NCBI GenBank assembly: GCA_026413225.1
Contig: CM048553.1
Coordinates: 17,236,501-17,300,500, forward strand
Source: Otis tarda
Taxonomy: Eukaryota > Chordata > Aves > Otidiformes > Otididae
Length of the DNA: 64,000 bases
Direction: 5' to 3'
Part shown: positions 25,401 through 39,500 of the stretch, piece after piece
Numbering within the stretch: position 1 is the stretch's first letter
How the letters are laid out: each line of letters begins with the position of its first letter
The notes under the pieces: model-generated
What the model saw: the letters and a program-made list of their open reading frames with translations, nothing else
The model's database searches: none
Told to the model about the DNA's origin: nothing
Position numbers and translations under genes: made by a program

Positions 25401-28400
25401 CTTGAAGCAGAGGGACGCAGCTCTCCTGGTTAGAATAATTAGGCTGATTTATGAGAGAACGACAGAGTGAAGGAGAGCTCTCCTTCTGTAGCGTTCACCA
25501 CTCAAGGCTGGGCACCCACCCAGCTGAGGCACTGGCCCTCCCTGGTAGCTCCGACTCCCACCCCCAGCTACCCAAGCAGGCTGGAGGGCTCCCAACACTT
25601 CAGCCATTGCATCTTGGTGAAAATGTACAGATACAGGTAATAAACACTTTTTTTCCTTCACATGGTATTCTCCACAAATTGTACATTCCAAGGTAATAAT
25701 GAAGGTCTAATTAAAATAATAAAATGGAGGGGAAAAGCCCATGTTGAACCCTTCCTTAGCATTAGCTTATAAGCGTTGACTTATAAAATGTTTCTCAAGC
25801 TGGTTTTCTGTTCCACTGGAACAGTGAGAGCTGGTACAGCTTTGTTCCTCTCCTGCACTGTGGAAGTTTTGCATTACTTTCAGGAAAGGCTTATGTGTGA
25901 GGAGTTATGATATTTCCTTACTCCAGGGAAAATATTACGAGTATCCTTTGTTCGTTGCATTTCCTTGGTATCTTCATGGCAAAATACAGTGTGTACCTAG
26001 GAATTTCTGCTGCACTCTGGAAGATCCATTTAAAATGCATGTAGACATAAAAAAAAAAAAACAGATTTAAGCTTTTAAAAATGTATTATACAAGCAAGCA
26101 AACAACAACAAAAAATAATTGGTAATTCTCCCTGTTGTGTTTCTGCCAGGCACTAGAATCAAACACCAAACTTGCAAGAATTGACAGCAGCTTCTGCTTC
26201 CCACTGCAATGTTTGTGGTCACCTTTATGAAAGAAACCGAACCCATCACTTGTCTTTGCTAACAGGATGGCATTTGTAGTGCCTGAAAGGCAATTAAATC
26301 ATTTTCTAAATCATTTCCCAAGTCTGTAAGAATAATTTTTGATTGGGAGCAGATTGACGGTGCCAGAGTTCCAAGAGCAGTTATTCCTATTCAATAGCCC
26401 TCCACACTGCAAACTCCATGAAAAGCTTCAGTGAGCCAGAGATGCTCACGGTATATCCAAGCCAGAGAAGTGAAAGTAATAAAGGAGTTAAGTGTATGTT
26501 ACAAACTGACGTGAAAAATCTTACTGCAATTGTAATTGCCTGTTACAAAATGCCTCATACCACCTATAGGAGAAAGCAAGTCAGCATCCAGTGTTTTCTG
26601 CCACCTTCACATTGTCCCAAATGCTCTCAACAACTTGTTCTTGGCTGAAACATTTGCCTCTCTCTTTTGCATATACGGAAAAATAGTGCAAGACTCAGTT
26701 TCACCCATCCCATTCCCTCGTGCGAAGCCTCGGTGTATTTTTGGTTTAGCAGCTTGGCAATTATGACTGGCACAAAGCTGATCCATGTGGAAATCCACCC
26801 TCTTTTGACAAAGTTGCATTCCAGAAACGGAGTACGAACACTCCACTTCATTTTGTAAGGCGGGAGAGAGGTGGGGAGGGTAACCCCAAGACCTGGCTGC
26901 TGCGCTTTGCAGCCAGAGGAAAAGCTTTGGTGCTTATTGATACCTGATTACTCTGTGTTCCCCAGGAAACAGAAAACCTCTAAAAACCAACCCAAACCAC
27001 AATTTCATTGTTCAGAAGTCAGTGTTTTGGTATGTAGATACACAACCTGATGTTTTCTGCCTCCAGACAGAGTGATTTCGCTGATGGACATGGGGTATTC
27101 CCATAGGAAGAGCTCACTATTAGTGCTGCTGTGTGCAAGGGCAATCTGATCCATGGGGAAGAGACGCAGCTGTAAAATGGAGAAATGGTTAAAAGACGAT
27201 GCAGTGTGCCTCTCTCCTAAACAATTGTACTGTACTTGCTTTCCCTCTCTCTTCTCAAAATTGCTGCCTTGGGGAGGTAAAGAATTACCATTGCCATAAA
27301 CTGTAATCAAGATCAGATGTGCAAAAGGAAAGGCCTTGCTCAAATATCAAAGCAGTCTTAAACTGCCTAAACAGAGCAAGAGAGAGAAATCCCGAGGGAT
27401 CAGAGATGTAGTTTGTGACTGACCTTCATTTTAACTGGGAAGTGCGTGCTCTTGAATGGCAATGCTCCTATGAATGCATTGTTTTGTTTTGTTTCAGCTC
27501 ATTGGGAATCTTTGGTGCAGCAGTATTGATCTAAGCTCCCGGACAATGAGACGGGGATGAGGAATCACATATGCATTCCAGAAACATTTTTCTGTGCTGA
27601 ACTTGTCTCAGTGGTGACAGTGCCCAGCTTTGTCGTCCGCTCTGCCATGGCGCTGCCTTCTGGGGCTTGCCTCTCTGTGTTTGCATCACCGCTTGCCTAA
27701 ATGACTCCACATTTTCTACATCCTCATATCCCAGTTGTCTGGATTTGGGAGAAAAATGAGATAACAACTCTTCAAGAGGATTTTTGCAGCCACAGGAGCA
27801 GTTGATGTCTGGATGAGCTCTCAGTCATTCAAAGGCCAAGCATTACAAGAAAAAACAGATATATTACCTTTTTGCACTCAAATATAAAACAACAGCATGA
27901 CAGTGCCTCAGCCTCCCATGTGCTGCCTCCTCTTTTACATGTCACAGGGTAACATTTGTCTGGAAAGTCTCTACACTCCAAAAAAGTTTAGATTAAAATC
28001 TAGTTCCAAACTTATCTTTGTAAATGTGTAATACACATTTCCATCTGTACTTTATGGCTCAATTCCAGCCGTAGTTTAAAACAAATACACTTTGCTGCTG
28101 TCAGCTGAAGTACTGTGTTCCCCTGGCTTTCCATCAGATATGCTCTATTAGAGCAAATATTTATTTCTGTCATCTCAGAATTATGTTCAAAATTCTTTTT
28201 CAATTCCAATTAAATAATTTGATGAAAAAGCTTATTTTCTAAATGCTACCTTACACCTAACATGAACTGCAAGGAACGACAGTGCTTAGCAGGTACAATG
28301 AAAAGGAGAGTTTGTCAGGAAAGCCCATAGAGTTGCCCATTCTGAAGAACCCTCTCACCAAGATGGCAGCTAGTCGTAAAATACACTTCTTGTCTGATAA

Positions 28401-30360
28401 TCAGAAAAATACAGTCTGTCACAAAAGTCTGAACTCCTTCACAGTTTCTCCTCTCAGCTTCCTCTGTGAACAGCTGTCAGTATTTGTATGAAACTAATTT
28501 TTAAAAAACAGATAGTCAGGTTTGATGTCTGATGCAAAACAAACTGATCTTTTAAACGGAGCTTTTTCAGGTAGAAAACCCTTTGGAGTTAATTGGATGG
28601 GAGTATTGAAGTTATTCTTCAATACTGCAACATGTTGTTTTGCAACACAAAATATGTCCATTTACAGTAAATAGAGAGATGTCTGCAATAAATTAACTTC
28701 AGAGTTTTGGAAACACAGATGGTATTTCTTGCACTTTCCCAAAGAGCTACATTTGCTCCAGAGAAAGCAGGGATTTTAGCTGTTCTGTTATTTTTAGGAG
28801 TTCGTGCATCCCCTCATTTCTACTTCACTAAGAAGAGATAAAATCTGACTTACAGTTTATCTGCAATCAAGCAAGGAGATTAAACAAATGATTTTCTCAC
28901 TTGCAATACGTTTCTGCTGCCTCTAGCATTTAATTTGTAAGAAGTACATTTGCAAAAGAAATTGTGATGATTATGTACTCAGAAAGGCAAGCGTTAACAT
29001 TCAATAAATTTTGGATAGGAAAAACCTTGCATGGGTGGTGTGATATAATAACTCACATTGTAACTACAATTTGTCCCTGCAGTGCCATCCCTCTGGAGTC
29101 ACTTCTTCAGGGGATAAGCATATGAATATTTCATAATGACCTTTGTTTGAGCTTATGTTCATGAGTGTCTTAAACATTTTGGGATTTTTCAGTGCAAGAC
29201 ACTTAATTCAGGACACTCCGGTGAGAGCAGAATTGCCGAGTCCTTTAAGCAGAAAGGGTAATGGAAGCATACATCTTACTATAGGGCCTGCATCCATCCT
29301 GCCTAATTACAGGCATCTAAGTGAGAGGGCTAACTTAGAAGCCAGCTTGTCTTTGCTTCCCTCTAGAGTCGATGGATAGATCTGGCACCTCTAAAGAGTG
29401 GTTCAGCACACACAGCTATCCCAAAAATCCATGCAGTTACCCCCATACGCAGGAAAAAGAAAGATTCAGACTTTGGGGGCAAGAAAATACAACATATTTT
29501 TTGTGTATCCATAATGGTGATGCTTAATTCATTCAAACTGAACCTGTAAAGTACAAATCACTGCTCTTTCATTTATCAATCACATTAAAACACACAGAAG
29601 ATGGCTTATAGATGTAACTTGCCATAGATGTTACTTGCCAGTGACCACCTGTTAAAAAGTGAGAGAAATATTCTTGTGGCAAAACTGCCACAGATTGACT
29701 GGCAAAACCTGCAAATGAACCCAGGGAGGAATTCAGAAACCTTTCAAGCTACAAATTCTTGCTGAAAGTCGACAAGTTCTGCTCTCCTGAATTATACATT
29801 TCATTTAACAATGTTTATAGTGAGCACATGATGACTTTGAGGCAAATACGAGGGCAGAGTGGCAATCTGTGCAAACTGCCCTGCCTGGCAGAGCAGCAGT
29901 GCTTCCCTCTGCCACCCTGCAGATTCCTTTGCTGTCTGGCATTCCTCTGGCCTTTCTGATTTGACACTTCCCTGGCCGTTTCCAGGATTAGAGGAAACAC
30001 ATTTTAAATGTTCTTCTTTTACAACTCAGTTCCTGCAGTACTGCATATGCCTTTAGGATTACTTATGGCCATAATCCTAAAGGTGTTCAGCAGCTCAATG
30101 AAATTGGTCCCTATTTCATAGGAACTTTAAAAAGTCCTGATGAATGCCTACCTGCATGTACAGGCACCTAAAATCCTTTCACAATCTGGTCCTTGCTTTG
30201 GCCACTTGCTGCTTCATTCCTCCAGCTGACTGATGACAGTGAAGAAGCAGGATTCAAATCAGGTTTAAAAAATGCAGACAGCCTGACTGCAGTATCTTGT
30301 GTTTATTGCTCAAAGGACGGTCTTTTTCCACAGATCCAGCATTTTATTTGCATTTGAGAT
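22470..30360. other. Gene-poor intergenic sequence
   Basis: I see no supportable gene. Contents include a short TA-rich run near 23,774, an A12 run near 26,049 and a perfect 10-bp hairpin at 28,602-28,626. Several stretches look non-repetitive and could be conserved noncoding sequence, but that needs alignment to judge. Confidence 0.55.
28602..28626. repeat. Perfect 10-bp inverted repeat with 5-nt loop
   Basis: AGTATTGAAG and CTTCAATACT flank TTATT. It is immediately followed by a CAACATGTTG palindrome and a repeated TTGCAACA. The stem is too short for a microRNA precursor. Confidence 0.6.
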
Positions 30361-30368
30361 TTTTCTGC

Positions 30369-30422
30369 CTGTCTTTTCTTTTGTCTTTTGTCTTTTGTCT
30401 TGTTTCTTTTGTCTTTTCTTGT
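30369..30422. repeat. (TTTTGTC)n-like pyrimidine-rich simple repeat
   Basis: Units of TTTTGTC and TTTTCTTTTGTC repeat about six times with small length changes, giving a degenerate pyrimidine-rich tract of about 50 bp. Confidence 0.9.
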
Positions 30423-30479
30423 TCTGTCCGTAGATAATTTTGTTATTTCTCCCACTGAACAAATAAAAACAACAACTAG

Positions 30480-31170
30480 GCTAACTTAGCGTCATCCTCA
30501 GCAACACGTTCTCTGGCTTCCCCAGGGAGCTACATGGCACCCCTCGAATCCTTATCAGCACCAAGTCAGGGGATGCAGTGCAGTAATCTGGGTGGACAGG
30601 AGAGAGAAGGAGCTATCAGCAGAGCTGGTCCATCAAACCAGCAGCATTTCTGACTTCCTCCCCTGATGCGGGAAGCCAGGCAGCAGCAGCTGTGAGAACG
30701 GCTGCAAGAACATAACCTACAGCTTCCAGGGGCAGATCATCAGGAGGTAAACACAATACTGATCAGGTTAAGAAGTATTTTATTGGTAGAGCCTATATTG
30801 CAGATTTGGCTACAAGCACCTCTGATCCCACCAGAGGAAAGGAATCATGGGCAAATGGCCACTGCACAAACCAAATCAGTCTGGACTCGCATGCAAGTCC
30901 AACATGCCCAGGATACGTCAGAGTGGCTGCGTCTGTCTTCAGCGCAGCCTCTGGCTGCCAGGCTGCTGAGTTCAGCCACTTCCACGTGGCGGATCTCAAG
31001 GCCTACCAATGGTTTGCCTGGATGGCTCACGTCCCTCCCAGCTGCAACACGTAACTTCCCTGCTATAGGACCAAATGCATCCCATGTCGCAAGACCTCAT
31101 CTGTTGTGGTGTCAAACCTCACTGTGTCCCACCGCAGAATAAATCTGAAGCACAGTTGGTGGAGACGTGA
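30480..31170. other. Unexplained GC-richer block ending near an AATAAA
   Basis: About 700 bp have clearly higher G+C than the surroundings, with overlapping short ORFs on both strands (longest 119 codons, 30,783-31,142, plus strand). AATAAA occurs at 31,138. None of the frames resembles a protein I know. It could be an old LTR or retroposon fragment, a decayed exon, or simply a composition bump. Confidence 0.35.
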
Positions 31171-33250
31171 ACCGTGAGGTGGGCAGTTTCTTGCCTGATA
31201 TTTACCTTCTGGTTAAAGAGTAAGCATGTTGTATGCCACCAGAAGCAGTCATGAGAAAAGGAAAGTGGCACTTGAGTAATATGGCAACAGGAATTTGAAG
31301 AGGAAGTGGTCAGTATTTGCTCATAACATTTGCAGAACTTATTTTCTCTTCGTTCCCTAAGTCAGGAAAAACTATTACAGTAGCTAGGAAAGGGAAATAT
31401 TTCTTTATGTTCCTAAGCATGTGGAGCAGACTCCCTGCTGGCAAAAGCTGCCCAGCACATTTTGTTCAGTGGTGTGTAGAGCCTGCAACTGCACATTGCA
31501 GCAGGAGCAAAATGCGTTGCGCCACAGGAACCTGTGTAAGGGCCATGTGTACCTAAGTCCCATTTAGCTCCTGCTTTGTGTAAGCACTTGTTTTCTTTTT
31601 TTTAAAAAAAGATAAATTCCACTGGTATTTCATTTCCTTTTTTACAAATGAGAAGTTTGGTGTTTGAGGATATGGCCAGCTCCTGATGAAGAATGTGATG
31701 AGTGCAACCATGGGAAATGACAAAGGTGGACAGAAAGAGGGGGACGTGTGTTCCAACGGCAGATGTGGTGTCATGCCCTGCATCTCACCAGGGGAGTGCG
31801 GGGGCGAGGGGCTGAACCCTCACCAGGAATGGCCTTCAGTGACTGCCAGGACTGCCGGTTTTTCCTGGCTGATTATGAAGGCTCCGGCAGCTCAGTGTGT
31901 AGCCATGCTGGAACAACTTTTGATAGAGCTCCAGCTTGTTCATGACAAATGAGCTCACGACAAATGTCAGCTCATGACAAGTACAAGTCTTTAATTTACT
32001 TCTTAACTTTGAAGCTAGTGGAAAAGACCTTCAAGGGATATTGGCAATTACCAAATTTCTGTTAAAAGTGTTTTACTTCTAAAGCAGCATCTTTGAAGAA
32101 GGAACAATTGAAAGGAAGAGGGTTTTTTTTCTCTCTTTTCATCATCACTTTTGTGCAATAATAATAATGATGTTCTTTCGACTTGCATAGTTTCCACCTT
32201 AACTGTATTTTTTCTTTTCTGTTCTTGTGGGATGAATCTGTGATGGTAAGTATAGATATATGTATAGGGGAACTCGAGACACAGGGAATGCCAAATCAAT
32301 TTCATATTTCACGCTGAAGTCTGCCTTTAGGTCTCACTTGCCAGTGTTTTACAGCTATAAACCTCCAGTCTCCACACTGTAATAATCTCATCATGTACTC
32401 TTATGAATACTTCTGCCTTCCTTGCATGAAACTTTGTGTACTTTGCCACAGATCTATAAAGGATGAGAAACTTGACAAATTCTCATTTGAAAGTTCCTTT
32501 TCCTGCTCGTCTGTTAAGGTAAAGGACACAAAGGCATAAGAGCCCAACCTCCAGCATTCAGAGGACCAAGGCAAGCTTTTAATGCCAGGAATCCCATGCA
32601 GAGGTGGAGCTACTTCCTTCACAATTACTTTCCATTCCCATAAGGTATTTTCAAGTTTGTCCTTTCAGGGACAAAAAGCCTCTCTGGGTCCTTCTTCTCT
32701 GAGACTGTTCTCGGGAGAATTAATGTTTCCATCTGTTTCAGAGAAGACTCTAAGTCTGGTGGTGGGTAATGTGGAAAGAGCTGCTACCTGCACCACTGTC
32801 ATCAGGTGGTCACACCAGACCAGGCATGCAGCCTTGAGCTTTGGCATGTAGTAGAGGACAACAGAGGAAAGTTTCAGAGAAAGGCCTTCTTACAGTTGAG
32901 GCCAGAACTACTCAGAGAGGTGGCAGAGAGGAGTCTCAGGCTCACTATCCTGTCCTGGAAGGCAGGAAAATCTCTGTCAGAGAAGTCCAAGAAAAAGTTC
33001 TACACACCTGAAGCAAACCTTGGGAGAATTTGTGATGCCTTAGCCCAAGAGAACAATGACAAAAAACCCTGTTTATGTGCCTGAGTGTATGGGTACCTGA
33101 GCATCATTCATATCCAAACTTCTGTTACCACGCTTGTCCAGAGATGCAGCCACCTTGCTAAATGAGCAGCTCCGTGTCTTCCTGCCATCTAAGATAGCAG
33201 CAACCGTGGTCACTTTCATTTCAAAATGCACCACAGAGTACCTTCTACGG
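31171..33250. other. Gene-poor intergenic sequence
   Basis: Short ORFs only, without recognisable motifs. A small direct-repeat cluster (CTCATGACAA, CTCACGACAA, CTCATGACAA) occurs at 31,938-31,982. Confidence 0.55.
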
Positions 33251-33251
33251 T

Positions 33252-33335
33252 TTGCATAACAGCCTAGAGGTTAAGGCTCTTGCTCTGGAAATAAGAGACC
33301 ACTTTAATTCCCGTCTCAGCTGAAAAAAAATTAAA
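33252..33335 (+). mobile_element. Possible tRNA-derived SINE relic
   Basis: AGCCTAGAGGTTAAGGCTCT resembles the A-box half of tRNA-derived SINE heads. About 35 nt later CTTTAATTCCC stands where the B box is expected, and an A8 run follows. The overall pattern resembles ancient amniote SINEs of the MIR or turtle Cry type. It is heavily decayed and the family cannot be fixed by eye. Confidence 0.4.
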
Positions 33336-33478
33336 TCAGTATTTCCAATGAACGTAAGTTATTAGGCTACAAAGTTATGTGGGATGGGAACAAAGTCCAT
33401 CTCTCCTTTTGAAAATAGGTCAGTGCAAGTCTGAGAATGACATGGCTAGAAGTGAAGGAAACATAATGGAGCCAGAGT

Positions 33479-33560
33479 CTGTAGTCCAGAGGTTAGGAAC
33501 TTAGCTGGGAGTGTAATCTCAAAGAAAAAGAGGAACAAGTCCCATGAAAACATAAAAGTC
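33479..33560 (+). mobile_element. Second possible tRNA-derived SINE relic
   Basis: GTAGTCCAGAGGTTAGGAAC followed by TTAGCTGGGAGTG resembles the same kind of tRNA-like head as the copy about 225 bp upstream, in the same orientation. The B-box region is weaker (AACAAGTCCC). A duplicated or nested pair of old SINEs is possible. Confidence 0.35.
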
Positions 33561-33599
33561 TTTGGAGACCAGAATTCATACACCCCTGATCTAAGAGTT

Positions 33600-36500
33600 C
33601 ATTTTTCACTGACAGTGTCCCCCTCCTGTTCCTTGTGGGCTCTACTGCAGCATGTCAAGTCCTTGCAGCCCATCGTATCTCAGTTTCAAGAACTGTTTAT
33701 CAAAATTTTGGGGTGACTAAAAGCCAATGCTGAGGCCAGATGTAAAATGAGCAAATAGAATTTCTAGGTCACATTGGTCTTCATTTGCAACTCTCAAATC
33801 TTAAAAATAAAATGCCAGAGAACTTATCTGCAAAAAGACTTCAATTAAAGGTGAAAAGTCAAAATGGCTTGTTATGAGGAAGATACAACCTCCCCTATGG
33901 ATCACTATTGCATCTCCAGAATTTGGATGGCATATTTCTCATTAAAAACATAGTTACTTTCTCAATGAGAAATTATCTCCCAAGCTGTTCCTTCGCAGCA
34001 GTGGCGTTCTTGAGCCGCTCCATTAGTTCTCAATCACGTGCTACTGATCAGTATGGAGAAGAGAAAAGGAGGACACGATGGGCTCTCATTTTTTTCAGTC
34101 CTTGCCTGGCTTCATAAAACTATGAGCCCTGTCAGACCTTATCCTTCCTGGGAGCCGCAGGGCACTTCTGAAAGACTTGACAGTCCTCTCTTTGAACTTC
34201 TGCAATCAACTGTGCTTTATTTTCTTTTAAAAATGGCAAATGGGAAATGAATTGTCCTCCTGTTCTGATTTCCTCCTGCCTGTTGTATCTGAGATAGGAG
34301 GCCCCTTTTCAGAGACGTGCAAAGTGCTAGCTGCAGAATTCCCACTGCCTCTAATGGAGTGGAAGGGCTGAGATCCAGGCAACCCTTTGAACGTGCAGGA
34401 TGCTCTCTGTGAGGCTATATAATGCAACATTCACTACTCATATTGCTCAGAACAGCAAGTCTGGTTTTCAAACACAGACTTCTGAAATATGAGGTATGCA
34501 GGTAATGTAGTAATAACACTGCCTGCCTGTTATTTGCTCTGAAATTCTCAACTGCAATTGGCATCTGTCTTGAAAAATTCATTCTAGCTGAGACTGGGTT
34601 GTTGAATAAGGGACGTGTTGCTCTGGAGCTGTGAGTCAGAGGCTCATTTATTCTTTATCTGTGGCAGTGGGAGCACAGACAATGACAGCTGTATCTATGA
34701 CGGCTCCCTTATTGAAGTGCCAGGGTTATTGTACTGCCTGTAAAGTCATAGGAAAGAAACTCTCCAGGGTGGTTTTAAGTATAGACATGTTTGAACCAAA
34801 ACATTCCTGCTTCTCCTAGCTGCCAGTTCCTGAGCACAAGAGTCTGTGTTTTTCTTGTACTCGCTATAAAATGCCTAATCGAAGCCTTCCCTGCTCTGTT
34901 ATAGCTGTTTCATTATTTATTATGGTAAAAGTATAAATTACTGAACTTCAGCGTTGGCAGATAAGTGAAATGGGAATGAACTTGCAGCTCTTTGGTTTCA
35001 GAAGGTGAGTAAATCTCTGGTGGAGTTTGCACATGTGGTTGGAATAGTTCCCCTGGTTTACACTGGCACAGCTCCACCGACTGCTGCTGCGCTGCCCCAA
35101 TTCACACTTCCAGCAGTGGAGAGTTAGAAACTCAGGGGCCTGCAACAGCTGTAACTTTGTCATATTGCTTGTTCAGTTTACCTTTTAAAACAGAAAATAT
35201 AGAATCATACGTGAAGACAAAAAGGGGTTTTCTCCTCTGGGTTATAAGGGGGATTTGACCAGAGAGAGAGAGGAAGGAGCTGTAAGTGATGCACCGAGGC
35301 TGACCCTGGAAGAAGGAGAGGTTAAAAGAACAGTATAAATATCTGCTGGCTCTTCAGCCAAGTCGCACACAGTATTTCTTATAGATAATTCTTTTACATA
35401 ATGCCCTGGCAATAAGGAGCTCCTTTTTAACCTGGTTTCCCTAGGAAATGTAGCGCGTATGTTCACACCGTCTGCCTGTCACATCTCCTCCCCAGCCTTC
35501 CTCCTGCCACCTGCCATTTGTCCACTTACTGACATGTGACAGAGCAAGTTCAAAAGTGAAACCTGGTAGTTGTATAGGGGAGAGATGAATGCCCGGCCTC
35601 CTCAGTGGGCAGAGCAACGACAACTGCACCCGCTGGAGAAGGGCTCCGGCCACTGCAGCCACGTCAGGGCAGGAGAAGCTGGCAGCTCCACTCTGCCAGG
35701 CGGGACCCCCGGCCGGGCACCTGAGGATGCTGCTGGAAGGAGCGACGGCACTGGGATGCAGGAAGGAACTGGGAGGGTAAGTAAGTGGGATGTGGAAGAG
35801 AAATCCGTAGGAAACCGGCCTCCATGAGCTTCACTGCACGAAGCAGCTGAGCCTGACATGAGACAGGCGCTAAACTAAAGAAAGTCCTTTAAAGAAGCAG
35901 ATGTGTTCTTTCCAAAGTATCTGCTGGTAAAATAAATTAAGCCTGTTAAATTAATCTTCCATGTCAGCATCCAGCAGTACAGCTCAGCCTGATTTACCAG
36001 TCCGCTAACAGCAGTATGCCATGTAAAACTAGCATTTTATAATTTGGGATGGTTGATTTTAGTACATTATACACTGATCTCCGCTTTCAAAAACCAGAGA
36101 ACGTGAAGGTGTCTGCTTGCCTTTGGAAAAGGAAATAAATATTAACTTCTCTGCACAATGTGTGAGCGGATCTAGCCCTGTTGCAGGAAACTCATTAATC
36201 TCACATGGAAAATAAATAAACCAGGAGAGAAAAGGATGGGTGGGATTTTAACTTCCTCTGTTTCCGCAAATCATTATTTTATATGACCAAGTGCATGCCA
36301 AAGGTTTTTAAGAGGAAAATTACTGCAAAGGACAAATAAATTTGTTGAATCTTTTAAAAGATTTTCAGTGGAGCAATAATTTAGGGTGGTTTTGGGAAAA
36401 CTCACCTGTTAAATGCTGCCTGATAATTCCCACTATTAGACCACATTTTCCATTGCTGATGCCATTGTCAGACTGGAGCCACCAGGACTCACATTTTCCA

Positions 36501-39500
36501 TGGCAGGTGTCTGCCTAAGGCTGGGTAGGTGATGTGTGTGTGCGTGTATTAATTTCCTCAGGCTGAGTGTGTATAAAAATTTCAGACAAAATGGTTTTGC
36601 TCTTCAACAAGTAAAAGAAAAACTGTGCTGTTTCCTTCACAGTAAAAAAAATGGCAACTTCTTATTTAGATAGTCCCAAAGGCCCCAGGCTTTGGAGGAA
36701 AAGCATGAAATTTGGAGGAGGAGTGCTTTAGCCACTCTGGAAATCCACCTCAGCCTGGTTGAATTACGGTTCTGAGCAAGATCAGTTTGGTCTTGATAGA
36801 GCTTCACAGCTTGGTGTTTCAAAGATTCTGCTTTCAATGATTCTGTGCTAGTCTGGGGCTGGCCAAAGTGTTTTGCTTCAGCTCATTTCTCCTCTGCTCC
36901 CTTGGACCCTGCTGCTGTTCTGGGACAGAAGAAATGGTCACGCAAGGAAGGGACAGGCTGGAGAGGGAGAGGTGAGAGAAGAGAAGAAACAAGAGTGCTG
37001 TCTGGACAGAGACCATGGGACAAGGGAGGAAGGCTGAGATAAGAAGCCAAAGATGCTGATACAGCAGAGCTGGTGCAAGACAGGGCTGGAGCAAAAGAGA
37101 CCTAGGCTGGGAGAAAGGGATCAGAGGGTCTGTGGTCACTATACCCACAATCAATGACCAACACATGTGCCACAAGATAAGATAGCGGCAGTTTTGTTTG
37201 CTGATGGGGGAAATATCAGTGGTCACTGGCAGCGCATTCAGAATTACGTGGTTTTGAGAGTGGCAGATAGTATAGTTCAAGCTCACTTTCAGCCACAAAA
37301 AGGCTGGACAAGGTATAGCCACATTAAGAAAAAAAAAGAAAATTGGTGATTGGCCCTTATCTTCCACAAAAATATGACTTTGTACCTGAAAACAGCCACT
37401 ACTGGTGTTCTTGCTCTTTCTTCACAGGTGGGAGATATTGTTGCTCAATGCCTTAAAATTCAAATACTCACTGAGATGCCTTTACATGGCTTTAAATGTT
37501 GGCGTTTCCCAAAGACAAACATCTGTGATCGGGGTAGCCAGCACTTCCACAGTCACCCATGTATTAGTCAATACCTTTCCAGCATTCTAGATCTGCTCTC
37601 ACATCATTTGCAAAATTAGAAACAGAGGAGAAACACAGTACACACTGAGTGGCTACCAGTTCTCTCTCTGAGCCCAGTGATTTATTCTCTGATCACTAAA
37701 GCAGCTTAAAACGGAGTAATTTGTACAGCGTTCACCAAGCCTACTCTGCCAGGATGTGTCTCTTTCTTCAGATTAATCCATAATCTTTGGCAGTCTGGAA
37801 CTGTTAACAGTAGCAATTTCTAACAGCAAAATACTGCTATAAATGTTCTTCTTTCAGGTTTTACAACATTCAGACCATTATGTCCTAAGGACTCCAAAAG
37901 CCACTCATCACACCCCAGAGTTGTATTTCTATAAAGATGTAAAGCTTAGAAAAGCAAGCAGTTTTAGAATATTTATAAGAAACAGAGAACACTTCATTTA
38001 AGGTAAGAATTAAATTAGTGAGAATGCCAATTTATGGTCATAGGATGGGTGTGGCAATAGTTCAGACAAATGTGTTCCTGATAAGAATACAGACTGGAAA
38101 AGCAAATGAGAGCAAGTGTGAAAGAGATACAGCCAGCCTTAGGTGGGTGCAGGAACGTCTGCAATCAAATTAAATTGGCAAGTAGCATATGACCATAGCA
38201 TAGCTTTTTTTACAGTATATATTTAGGAGAGCAGGTATGGGGTAGTTGAAATGCTAGTTTGGATGGCAAATACATGAAATTCAAATCAGATTCCATAATC
38301 TTCTGGTGGGTAAGTTGAGAGGCAGGAATGAAATTTCAGGGAAGCTTGGGGAACATTGGAACAACATAGGACAGAAAAGAAAGGAAGGCATACATGTCAT
38401 ATCTAACGGTCCATGCTTTCATATTGGACAAATGAATGGCCAGAGTACTACACTCCCCACACCAAGAATCTATACTGTGATTCCCCCATTTTCCATCCAT
38501 GCAAAATTCTGGTGAAAGCTTTTATGATGGTTGGGGTGCTGACAGATATTGCTCCCCTGAACAGATTCTCTGACATCTAATAATAGCTGAGCTCTTGTAG
38601 CTTTTTGGTGTGGGGTCAGTAATTTTGATTTTTTTCTGCTTTCACAAAATTGAACTTACCTCTGAGTAAATTCAAACTTGTCTTTGAAACCTGTGTCAAC
38701 TCTGATTGAAACTCACTAACAAATCCAAGAATTACTGGGAAGATACAGACATCTAAGCCTTGATTCTTTAGAAACTAAACAAAAAGGAGAGAAACTAAAA
38801 AGAACAGGAAAAGGAAAGAAACACTAGAAAATCTTATCATATTTTGTATATACTGAGAAACTGAATTGGGTTAACCCAAGCACATCAAAGGCTAAAAGTC
38901 ATTAGGATACCTTCAGAAGTCTCTGCAAAATCCTCCCCCTCCCCTCAGCTACTTCAAACGCTTCAACAAGGTGGAGGTTCTGCAGCTGTGGAGTGCAGCC
39001 ATTACACACACTCCCGCGCTCTGCAATAATTTTCTGCATACTGATGGGAATGGAAATGCAAGAAGTAGTTTTGAAGTCCGAAGTAATGCACCCACTGAAT
39101 CCTGGCTGCTCTGGGTCCGCTGTCTGAAAACCCTGTCTCAGCATTGCGTAGGTGTTTCTCACACCAATGGACCATTACTAGCTTCTACTTTGATGAAAGC
39201 TACCTACCCAAAATACCACACCGATAGTCAGTCTAAAGTCACATGCTTGGATTTTGCAAAACTGTTTGCAAAAAGGAGTCTTCTCCGCAATGCCTGAATA
39301 TACAAGAAGAACATGTAATATTACCTGGATGTAGTTTAAATTAAGTGATACAGTTTTGTTATACCAACTGTTTCAGGGTAGGGGAAGCGATAAAAAAAAG
39401 TTACTTACCTAGCCAGCTGGATATGACTACACTGGAATTTGTTTTCTGTCTTTAATTTAGAAGTTTAAAAATGAACTGAAATGAACTATACTCTATCTTG

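Noticed and set aside
36834..37367. 177-codon minus-strand ORF with hydrophobic stretches
   Set aside because: The opposite strand is purine-rich, which produces Leu/Pro/Ser-rich frames; no start context, domain or known family.
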